Source: an uncultured Anaeromusa sp.
GTDB lineage: Bacteria > Bacillota > Negativicutes > Anaeromusales > Anaeromusaceae
Direction: 5' to 3'
DNA: 64,000 bases
Assembly: GCF_963676855.1 (NCBI RefSeq)
Contig: NZ_OY781460.1
Location: 1,225,501 to 1,289,500 of the forward strand
The first letter of the stretch is position 1; every line of letters begins with the position of its first letter. This document shows positions 51,780 through 58,495 of the stretch, in pieces. Position numbers and translations under genes: made by a program. The notes below the pieces were generated by a model. It worked only from the letters and a program-made list of their open reading frames with translations. It was not told the origin of the DNA and did no database searches.

Positions 51780-53114
51780 ATGATGACAGGAGAAATGGTA
51801 AAAGAGCAAGATTTGCAGTATAATCTGCATTCTTGGTCTAAACAAGGAGCGCTCAATCCGATTCCCGTCGCTAAAAGCGAAGGAGTTTATTTTTGGGATT
51901 ATGAAGGACGTCGTTATACTGACATGTCTTCGCAGTTGGTAAATATGAATTTGGGACATGGCAATACCGCCATTGTAAAAGCTATTCAAGAACAAGCCGA
52001 GAAATTGGCGTTTATTGCCCCAAGCTATGCGGTGGAGTCTCGCTCCATTCTGGCAAAAATGATTATTGAGTTGATGCCGGACAATGTGGGAAAAGTCTTT
52101 TTTACAAACGGTGGCGCCGATGCAAACGAGAATGCCGTTAAGATGGCCCGCATGGTTACCGGACGCAACAAGGTATTCAGTCGTTATCGCAGCTATCACG
52201 GTTCTACGTATGGTGCTGGTAATTTGACAGGGGAGCCGCGGAGGTATCCGTTAGAGCCTGGAATTCCAGGCTTTGTAAAATTTTTCGATCCTTATTTGTA
52301 TCGTGAAAGCATTCCCTTTGCTAGCGAGGAAGAAGGAGCAGCCTACTATGTTTCCAAGTTGCGCGAACAGATTGAATACGAAGGGCCACAAAATGTGGCG
52401 GCCATTGTTTTAGAGACAGTCACTGGCTCTAACGGTGTCATTATTCCTCCAAATGGATATCTTAAAGGCGTACGGAAGATTTGCGATGATTACGGCATTA
52501 TGATGATTTGCGACGAAGTGATGGCTGGATTCGGGAGAACCGGGAAAATGTTCGCCTTTGAACACTGGGATGTCAAACCTGATTTGATTTCTTTTGCGAA
52601 AGGCGTCACTTGTGGATACGTACCCCTGGGTGGTGTGGCGGTCAGTAAAGAAATTGCCGCTTACTTTGACGATCATACGCTTTTGTGTGGGTTGACGTAT
52701 AGCGGTCATCCGCTAGCTTGCGCTGCTGGCGTAGCAACTTTGCAACAATATCAAGAATTGGATATTTTGGGAAAAGTAGAGAAAACAGGCGCGACGCTCG
52801 GGCGCTTGTTGGATACTATGTTAGAGAAACATGCCTGTGTAGGAGATGTGCGCTATTTGGGCTTATTTTCCGCAATTGAGCTAGTCAAAAATAAAGCAAC
52901 CAAAGAACCTTTGGTTGCCTACGGGAAGGACCCTCAAGGACTGATGGGCCGGATTATTAAAATGCTGGCGGCTAAAGGCTTCATGACGTACTCTCATGAA
53001 AATATGATTTTAGTAGCACCGCCGCTGGTGATTACGGAAGAGCAGTTACGGGAAAATATGGCGATTATGGATGAAGTGTTGACAACAGTGGATAAAGAAT
53101 TTTTAACTGTTTAA
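51780..53114 (+). CDS. Class III aminotransferase (taurine:pyruvate aminotransferase-like)
   Basis: A 444-residue PLP fold-I class III enzyme. 'FFTNGGADANENAVKMARMV' binds phosphate, 'SRYRSYHGSTYGAGNLTG' stacks PLP, 'MMICDEVMAGFGRTGKMFAF' carries the PLP Asp, and 'DLISFAKGVTCGYVPLGGV' the Schiff-base Lys. The N-terminal 'HSWSKQGALNPIPV' is typical of Tpa and related omega-amine transferases. It would move an amino group from taurine, beta-alanine or an amine to pyruvate. ATG 51780, 8 bases after AGGAGG, is chosen. It ends an operon with the dehydrogenase. Confidence 0.85.
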   Translation: MMTGEMVKEQDLQYNLHSWSKQGALNPIPVAKSEGVYFWDYEGRRYTDMSSQLVNMNLGHGNTAIVKAIQEQAEKLAFIAPSYAVESRSILAKMIIELMPDNVGKVFFTNGGADANENAVKMARMVTGRNKVFSRYRSYHGSTYGAGNLTGEPRRYPLEPGIPGFVKFFDPYLYRESIPFASEEEGAAYYVSKLREQIEYEGPQNVAAIVLETVTGSNGVIIPPNGYLKGVRKICDDYGIMMICDEVMAGFGRTGKMFAFEHWDVKPDLISFAKGVTCGYVPLGGVAVSKEIAAYFDDHTLLCGLTYSGHPLACAAGVATLQQYQELDILGKVEKTGATLGRLLDTMLEKHACVGDVRYLGLFSAIELVKNKATKEPLVAYGKDPQGLMGRIIKMLAAKGFMTYSHENMILVAPPLVITEEQLRENMAIMDEVLTTVDKEFLTV

Positions 53115-53142
53115 GAACGCTAAAAAACGAGAATGGCTGGCG

Positions 53143-53184
53143 ATGGCGCCCAAAGACCCTTAAAGGTCTTTGGGCGCCATTTTG
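53143..53184 (+). terminator. Terminator after the aminotransferase
   Basis: Perfect 16-bp arms ATGGCGCCCAAAGACC and GGTCTTTGGGCGCCAT with TTTTGC. Confidence 0.85.
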
Positions 53185-53273
53185 CATAAGCGAGAGAATT
53201 TTGGCAATGGTGGTGATGAACAGTAGTGCAGGCGAAGGCATAAAAGTGGCATACAGATGAGGAGGGGCTAGGC

Positions 53274-54422
53274 ATGTTAAAAAAATGGATCGGTATTTCA
53301 TTATTGAGTATGGCTGTTTTAGCCGCCGGTTGCGGCGGACCAGGAAGCTCCAAAGAAATAAAAATTGGCGGAAATTTGGAAATGACGGGTAATACGGCGA
53401 GTTACGGGCAATCAATGGCTAACGGTATTAAGCTAGCGCTTAAAGAAGTCAACGCCGACGGAGGCGTTTTAGGAAAACAAGTGACGTTTGTTGTCGCCGA
53501 TAATAAATCGGAACCGTCGGAGTCCGCCAACGCTATGACCAAATTGTTGACGCAGGATAAAGTGTCGTTGGTTTTGGGCGCTGGGGCCAGTTCCAATACG
53601 ATTGCGGGAGCGCAGATTGCTGTTAGCAATAAGACTCCTTTTATTACTCCCTTTTCTACAAATCCTAAGGTAACGGTTGATAATGGCAAAGTAAATGAGT
53701 TTGCATTCCGAGCTTGTTTCATTGATCCTTTCCAGGGGACCGTTATGGCGACCTTTGCTACGCAAACGCTAAAAGCGAAAAAAGCGGCCATTTATATTGA
53801 TAATAGCGCTGATTATTCTAAGGGGCTGGCGCAATTTTTTGAGGAAAGCTTTGTGAAAGCTGGCGGTGAAATCATTGCCAAAGAAGCGTATCTTCAGAAA
53901 GACCAGGATTTTAAAGCGACTTTGACAAAGTTGAAAGCTACGAATCCGGATGTTCTCTTTGTGCCTGGATATTATGAAGATGTAGGAAAGATTATCAAAC
54001 AAGCTAGAGAAATGGGGATTACGGTTCCAATTATTGGGGGCGATGGCTGGGATTCTTCCAAATTGGTTGATATTGCCGGTGCGGAGGCACTAAACAATAC
54101 CTTCTTCTCCAATCATTACGCTACAGATGACAAAAGTCCGCAGATTGTTAAATTTATCGAAGCGTATACCAAAGAATACGGTCAAGCACCGGACGCTCCC
54201 GCTGTCTTGGGCTATGACGCGGCGTACATGGCTATTGACGCCATTAAACGTGCTAATAGTGCGGAACCTATGAAGGTTCGCGACGCCTTGGCGCAGACGA
54301 AAGAACTGCAATTAGTAACTGGAAAGATATCGCTGGACGGGCAGCACAATCCGGTAAAGAGCGCTGTAGTTATCGAATTTAAAAACGGCAAGCAGACTTA
54401 TAAAACAACAATAAACCCTTAA
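53274..54422 (+). CDS. Branched-chain amino acid-type ABC substrate-binding lipoprotein (paralogue 2 of 3)
   Basis: A 382-residue binding protein with lipobox 'LAAGC'. It shares many blocks with the paralogues at 9477 and 56995 ('NADGGVLGKQ', 'AYLQKDQDFKATLTKLKA', 'YYEDVGKIIKQAREMG', 'MAIDAIKRANS'). It carries 'GASSNTIAGAQIAVSNKTPF' where the first paralogue has Ser/Cys residues, so the ligand pocket differs. It is monocistronic, 160 bases after the aminotransferase and between two terminators; no permease or ATPase gene is adjacent. Confidence 0.87.
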   Translation: MLKKWIGISLLSMAVLAAGCGGPGSSKEIKIGGNLEMTGNTASYGQSMANGIKLALKEVNADGGVLGKQVTFVVADNKSEPSESANAMTKLLTQDKVSLVLGAGASSNTIAGAQIAVSNKTPFITPFSTNPKVTVDNGKVNEFAFRACFIDPFQGTVMATFATQTLKAKKAAIYIDNSADYSKGLAQFFEESFVKAGGEIIAKEAYLQKDQDFKATLTKLKATNPDVLFVPGYYEDVGKIIKQAREMGITVPIIGGDGWDSSKLVDIAGAEALNNTFFSNHYATDDKSPQIVKFIEAYTKEYGQAPDAPAVLGYDAAYMAIDAIKRANSAEPMKVRDALAQTKELQLVTGKISLDGQHNPVKSAVVIEFKNGKQTYKTTINP

Positions 54423-54451
54423 AATTACGCTCTCCCAACTTCTACTATATA

Positions 54452-54496
54452 GAAAAGGAACAGCCTTCCGATTTGCGAAGGGCTGTTCCTTTTCGT
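54452..54496. terminator. Bidirectional terminator between convergent genes
   Basis: GAAAAGGAACAGCC and GGCTGTTCCTTTTC arms, A-rich left and T-rich right. Confidence 0.82.
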
Positions 54497-54512
54497 ATAA
54501 AACGATGAACTT

Positions 54513-55322
54513 TTAACTGAATTTGGCTAAATGAGCATCAATCAAGCTTCTGGCGATGCTTTCCTTGCCAGGAATGTCCGGCAGGTTATGCGGGGAAAAC
54601 CAGTCAGCAGCCAAAATTTCGTTATTATCAATGGTAATCTCGCTGGATACAGCGGTGGCGGTAAAGGCAACCATTAAAGAATCAGGAAAAGGCCAAGGTT
54701 GATTGCCAAAGTAGCGGATGTCTGTTACTTCAATACCCACTTCTTCAGCTAGCTCGCGGCGTACGCATTCTTCTAAGGTCTCGCCGGGTTCCACAAAACC
54801 GGCAATAACGCTGTAGCGTCCTGTCGGAAGGCGGTTGGAATGGGCCAATAAAATTTCTTCTCCTTTGGTAACGGCTACAATAATGGCGGGCGAAATTCGC
54901 GGATACGCGATATGGCCGCACTGCGGGCAGCGAACTGCCAGCTCTTCCGTTACCGGCTGCGTAGCCTGGCCGCAGCTGCCGCAAAAAAGGTTGTTTTTCA
55001 GCCAGGTGCGAATATGATAGGCGCGGAAAGCCAAACGGAAAGCTTCGTCATCGACAAGACCATAAACGCCGCGCAATTTTTGCAGAGAAAAACCAGGCGG
55101 CACGTCTTCAATAGCAATATTGGCAGCGAAACAAGCGGCAGACTCCAAGGAGCCTACATAGTGGGCGTGTTTGGCCGTTAGGTAGGGAAGAATGTTCAAA
55201 TCTTGCGACGACGGTAAAACCGGCCCGTCGGAGGTTTCTTTTAGCAGAAGCTCGTCTTTGTGGAAAAGGAACCAGTAGGCATGTTCAGAGAGGGTTTTTC
55301 GTTTAGTATTGTTTTGCTCCAT
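54513..55322 (-). CDS. nudC: NAD+ diphosphatase (NudC)
   Basis: A 269-residue Nudix hydrolase. A zinc ribbon 'FCGSCGQAT' and 'RCPQCGHIAYPR' is followed by the Nudix box 'GFVEPGETLEECVRRELAEE' and the NudC signature 'QPWPFPDS'. NudC splits NAD(H) into NMN(H) and AMP and can remove NAD caps from RNA. ATG 55322 follows AAGGTG; an upstream GTG at 55334 is in frame but less likely. It converges on the second binding-protein gene. Confidence 0.92.
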   Translation of the reverse strand: MEQNNTKRKTLSEHAYWFLFHKDELLLKETSDGPVLPSSQDLNILPYLTAKHAHYVGSLESAACFAANIAIEDVPPGFSLQKLRGVYGLVDDEAFRLAFRAYHIRTWLKNNLFCGSCGQATQPVTEELAVRCPQCGHIAYPRISPAIIVAVTKGEEILLAHSNRLPTGRYSVIAGFVEPGETLEECVRRELAEEVGIEVTDIRYFGNQPWPFPDSLMVAFTATAVSSEITIDNNEILAADWFSPHNLPDIPGKESIARSLIDAHLAKFS

Positions 55323-55442
55323 AGCAGCGCACACCTTTATCTTTGGATTTTTTCTATTTTATTATCATAACACAAAAAATGTACGATATAAATTATATGT
55401 AGTTTTTGAAAAAATATAAAATTTGTGGGACGGAGGAATGAA

Positions 55443-55649
55443 ATGACGGGAGAAGAGCTATCATTGAGGATTCGGATGCTGCTTTTGCGCGAGGGCGGGA
55501 TGACCGAAGCACAGGCGGCTGAATTGCTGGGGGTAAGGCAGCAGGATTTTCACTTGAAGATGAAATTGGGTAGTTTTTCTTATTTGGAAGTTGCGAAGCT
55601 TTTGACTGGGTTGGATTATAAAATTCGATGGGAAAAAGAGCCTACATAG
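55443..55649 (+). CDS. Small helix-turn-helix protein
   Basis: A 68-residue protein. 'MTEAQAAELLGVRQQDFHLK' is a short helix-turn-helix, followed by 'MKLGSFSYLEVAKLLTGLDY'. It could be an XRE- or MerR-type DNA-binding protein or the DNA-binding half of an antitoxin; no toxin gene is seen. ATG 55443 lies 6 bases after GGAGG; an out-of-frame ATG overlaps the site. The sequence just upstream (55324-55430) is AT-rich and may hold a promoter. Confidence 0.65.
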   Translation: MTGEELSLRIRMLLLREGGMTEAQAAELLGVRQQDFHLKMKLGSFSYLEVAKLLTGLDYKIRWEKEPT

Positions 55650-55728
55650 AATTTTGTTGAAATTTCCATGCTTTTTCCATGGTGCTGTAACACTCCTTCG
55701 CTATACTGGGGCAAAGGAGTTGATGAAT

Positions 55729-55986
55729 ATGAAAAAAATTACCATGTTGCTATTGGCTTTATTTATGGTTACGCTGACAGGAGCGGCGGTTGTTCAAGCT
55801 AACCCAACGTCCGCTTCGACTTGGCAGGCGTTGGAAGCGGGAGACCCGCCACCACCGCCGCCGGATGCGGATCAGCACAAGCATAAGAAACATAGGGAAG
55901 AACCGCGGCCGCCGCAAGAACCTCCGCGTGAAGACGCTCCGAAGGATCAGCCGGATCCAGGTCGGCCGGAACAGCCACGTCCATAA
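55729..55986 (+). CDS. Small secreted proline/histidine/lysine-rich protein
   Basis: An 85-residue protein with a clear signal peptide (about residues 1-24, ending 'VVQA'). The mature part is low complexity: a run of six prolines, 'HKHKKH', and Pro/Glu/Asp-rich repeats to the end. No folded domain is visible. It may bind metals or link to the cell wall. ATG 55729, 9 bases after AAGGAG, is preferred over ATG 55723. A large inverted-repeat element follows directly. Confidence 0.6.
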   Translation: MKKITMLLLALFMVTLTGAAVVQANPTSASTWQALEAGDPPPPPPDADQHKHKKHREEPRPPQEPPREDAPKDQPDPGRPEQPRP

Positions 55987-55993
55987 AGAGAAC

Positions 55994-56093
55994 ATAATAA
56001 AAACATCCTGTCGTTGAGGTGATGTGATTCCAATAAGTTAGACTTTTAAGGTCTAACTCTGGGGGGCAGTTCAAGGCAGGATGTTTTTATTAT
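55994..56093. repeat. Nested inverted-repeat element
   Basis: ATAATAAAAACATCCTG (55994-56010) and CAGGATGTTTTTATTAT (56077-56093) are perfect 17-bp inverted copies. An inner pair AGTTAGAC (56036-56043) and GTCTAACT (56051-56058) sits between them. The A- and T-rich ends suggest a bidirectional terminator with a folded loop, or a small mobile or RNA element. Confidence 0.6.
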
Positions 56094-56135
56094 GGCAAAG
56101 AAAATAGTAAAAAAATATGCGAAGGGAGAAGTCTA

Positions 56136-56348
56136 ATGCAAAAAGGGATCTACCGGCACTTTAAAGGTGGCAATTATGAAGTGCTGGGGGTAGCAAAACA
56201 TAGTGAATCCGGTGAAGAATTAGTAGTTTACCGGGCTTTGTACGGGGAAGGCGGTCTATGGGTGCGGCCATTGGCCATGTTTGTTGAAGAGGTGCAATGG
56301 GAGGGGAAATGGCAGCCGCGGTTTGCGCTGGAAACGTGCACAGAGTAA
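56136..56348 (+). CDS. DUF1653 protein
   Basis: A 70-residue protein of the DUF1653 family: '[20 protein letters not shown]', '[20 protein letters not shown]', 'MFVEEV'. The family is small, beta-rich and of unknown function, often fused to or near nucleic-acid enzymes. The start follows GAAGGGAGAAG. It is close before an ACT-like fragment. Confidence 0.85.
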   Translation: MQKGIYRHFKGGNYEVLGVAKHSESGEELVVYRALYGEGGLWVRPLAMFVEEVQWEGKWQPRFALETCTE

Positions 56349-56358
56349 GAGTCGGTAT

Positions 56359-56547
56359 ATGCTGGCGAGCCTGGAGAATACGGGGTATCAAGTGGAATTT
56401 GTACATGACCGGCCCTTGAAAACCAGACTAGGAGAATATTTCTTTGTGTTGGAGGTGAAAGCGGCGCAGGCGAAGACTTCTTTAGCGCAAGCAGTACGTG
56501 GTGCCAGCGGGCAAGTACGAATTTTGGGCATCTATGACGAAAAATAG
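56359..56547 (+). pseudogene. ACT-like C-terminal fragment resembling prephenate dehydratase
   Basis: 62 codons reading 'YQVEFVHDRPLKTRLGEYFF', which mirrors the 'ESRPLKTRLGEYFF' block of the ACT domain in PheA, then 'VRGASGQVRILGIYDEK'. The upstream part of PheA is absent, and the preceding sequence is the DUF1653 gene. No good ribosome site precedes ATG 56359. It may be a relic or a stand-alone ACT-like peptide. Confidence 0.45.
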
Positions 56548-56585
56548 AAACGAGAGTCGCTGACAACAAATTTTGTGGCAAAGAC

Positions 56586-56614
56586 TTGACAAAAAATAGA
56601 CAGGTTAGTATAAT
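56586..56614 (+). promoter_or_regulatory. Near-consensus promoter of the glycine riboswitch transcript
   Basis: TTGACA (56586-56591), 17 bases, TATAAT (56609-56614): a perfect consensus pair. Confidence 0.85.
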
Positions 56615-56657
56615 CTAGACAATGTATTGAAAATTTAATACTCGTGTCCGTGTGAAG

Positions 56658-56802
56658 TTTGCGGGAGAAAGCAGTTTTATTAGAAAATTCGCCAAACCGC
56701 AAATGGATGGAACTCTGGAGAGCCCCTGGATAAGCAGGGCGCCGAAGGGGCAAGTCAACCGCTTGCGGTTGATGAAACTCTCAGGCAAAAGGACAGAGCC
56801 AT
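56658..56802 (+). promoter_or_regulatory. Glycine riboswitch (one full aptamer, upstream ghost stem)
   Basis: The aptamer at 56707-56802 has 'CTCTGGAGAGCC', 'GCGCCGAAGGGGCAA', 'ACTCTCAGGCAAAAGGACAG' and the closing ATGG/CCAT pairs. Upstream, TTTGCGG (56658-56664) and CCGCAAA (56697-56703) form a ghost-aptamer-like stem. This fits a singlet-type glycine riboswitch. It precedes a binding-lipoprotein gene. Confidence 0.9.
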
Positions 56803-56850
56803 AGGTGCGTTTTTAGGGAATCTAAAAATTTGCAGCTTTATGTGCTTTTC

Positions 56851-56885
56851 AGAGTCAAACGAGATGTTTGGCTCTTTTTCTTTTG
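56851..56885 (+). terminator. Expression-platform terminator of the glycine riboswitch
   Basis: AGAGTCAAAC, GAGAT loop, GTTTGGCTCT and TTTTCTTTT. The longest open frame runs through it, so the real start of the gene lies downstream. Confidence 0.82.
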
Positions 56886-56994
56886 GGAGAGCCAGGAGGC
56901 GTCTGTTTTACAGTGTCGCAAAAACGCTGTTGAAATAGGAATAAGCATAGGAGCGGCTGAATCAATCAGTGGCTACGAGAGGGAGAGATTGTTT

Positions 56995-58158
56995 GTGAAG
57001 AGTAAGGGAATTAAATGGATGGCCATGTTTATGGCAGTGTTTATGGCGGGCTTGGTTGCTGGCTGTGGCGGTTCCAACTCCAACGAAATCAAAATCGGCT
57101 TGTTGAATGAAATGACAGGCGGCAATGCCACACTGGGATCTTCCATTACTAATGGCGCTAAATTGGCTATTAAAGAAGCAAATGCCAAAGGCGGCGTTTT
57201 AGGCAAACAGCTTCAAGGGATTGTTGCAGATAACAAAAGCGAAGCTTCCGAATCGGCCAATGCGATGACGAAATTGGCTTCGCAGGACAAAGTAGTTGCT
57301 GTGACTGGTACTTTCTCCAGCTCTAATGCCATTGCGGCCTCGAGCGTGGCGGAAGCTTCTAAGATACCGTATCTGGCAGTAGGCGCTACTAACCCTAAAG
57401 TAACGGTAGACGAAAAGAGCGGTAAAGTGAAGCAATATACCTATCGTATGTGCTTTATTGATCCGTTCCAAGGTACAGTGGGCGCTAATTTCGCGCTGAA
57501 CACGTTGAAGGTAAAAAGCGCGGTTATGCTGATCGATAACAGCAGCGATTACAGCAAAGGCTTGGCTGCTTTCTTTAAAGACGCCTTTACCAAAGGCGGC
57601 GGCAACATTTTGGCGGAAGAGTCCTACCTGCAAAAAGACCAGGACTTCAAAACCATTTTGACCAAAATTAAATCGTTGAATGCAGAAGTTATTTATGTAC
57701 CTGGCTACTATGAAGAAGTAGGAAAAATCGTTAAACAGGCCCGGGAACTTGGAATTACTGCTCCGGTTTTGGGTGGCGACGGTTGGGATTCTCCTAAGCT
57801 GGTGGAACTGGGTACTGCCGAAGCTTTGAATAACACCTATTTCACCAATCACTATTCTGTAGAAGATACGTCTCCGGCTTGCAAAACTTTTGTAGAAGCC
57901 TATAAAAAGGAATATGGTCAGATGCCGGACGCCATGGCCGTTCTGGGTTATGACGCCGCTAACGCTCTGATTGACGCCATCAAGCGCGCCAACAGTCTGG
58001 AGCCGGACAAAATCCGCGCCGCCTTGGCTGAAACCAAAGACTTCCCGGCTATTACTGGCTCTACTACCTTGAACGCTACTCATGACGCCGTGAAGAGCGC
58101 AGTTATTATTGAAATGAAAGACGGCAAGCAAGTATTTAAAGCCAGCGTGAAACCGTAA
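56995..58158 (+). CDS. Branched-chain amino acid-type ABC substrate-binding lipoprotein (paralogue 3 of 3), glycine-riboswitch controlled
   Basis: A 387-residue binding protein with lipobox 'LVAGC'. Blocks shared with the other two copies include 'NAKGGVLGKQLQGIVADNKS', 'CFIDPFQGTVGANFALNTLK' and 'YLQKDQDFKTILTKIKS'. Start GTG 56995 has GGGAGAGA 8 bases upstream and gives a normal signal peptide; the longer frame from 56830 crosses the terminator. Since glycine controls its mRNA, glycine or a glycine-yielding amino acid is the probable ligand. No permease or ATPase is nearby. Confidence 0.87.
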   Translation: MKSKGIKWMAMFMAVFMAGLVAGCGGSNSNEIKIGLLNEMTGGNATLGSSITNGAKLAIKEANAKGGVLGKQLQGIVADNKSEASESANAMTKLASQDKVVAVTGTFSSSNAIAASSVAEASKIPYLAVGATNPKVTVDEKSGKVKQYTYRMCFIDPFQGTVGANFALNTLKVKSAVMLIDNSSDYSKGLAAFFKDAFTKGGGNILAEESYLQKDQDFKTILTKIKSLNAEVIYVPGYYEEVGKIVKQARELGITAPVLGGDGWDSPKLVELGTAEALNNTYFTNHYSVEDTSPACKTFVEAYKKEYGQMPDAMAVLGYDAANALIDAIKRANSLEPDKIRAALAETKDFPAITGSTTLNATHDAVKSAVIIEMKDGKQVFKASVKP

Positions 58159-58173
58159 AAACTGGCTGGTTTT

Positions 58174-58224
58174 AAAGGAGCTGTCTGCCAAGGTTTAAAC
58201 CTTTGGTAGACAGCTCCTTTTGTA
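58174..58224 (+). terminator. Strong terminator after paralogue 3
   Basis: About 20-bp arms (58174-58193 and 58200-58220) with TTTTG. Confidence 0.88.
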
Positions 58225-58388
58225 TGTTTATACATAGAAAGCACTGTGTTCGAGGGAAAAGCAAGATGGAGAGACTAGAATCCTAGAAAATCAAAAGAAA
58301 ATTGGTACTTTTATCCCGAATTATTGGTAAATGTGTAAAAGTTACTATGCGGAAATTATGCAAGTAGGAATTTTGCAAAAAAGGGAGA

Positions 58389-58405
58389 ATTCCACTATGT
58401 GGAAT
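58389..58405. promoter_or_regulatory. Short perfect palindrome in the GGDEF-EAL upstream region
   Basis: ATTCCAC (58389-58395), TAT, GTGGAAT (58399-58405). It overlaps a weak -10-like TATGTG with TTGCAA 17 bases upstream, so a repressor site is possible. The rest of the 58225-58495 gap shows no gene. Confidence 0.35.
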
Positions 58406-58495
58406 AAAATAAATAAAAAATAAAGACAAAGCAAAGGTGCTTATGCTACGGCGTTGCAGTGATGCTGAATATACTTTGAAAAGAGGAGGCGCCGC

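Noticed and set aside
56830-56994. 55-codon N-terminal extension of binding-protein paralogue 3
   Set aside because: It crosses the riboswitch terminator and would place the signal peptide far inside the protein.
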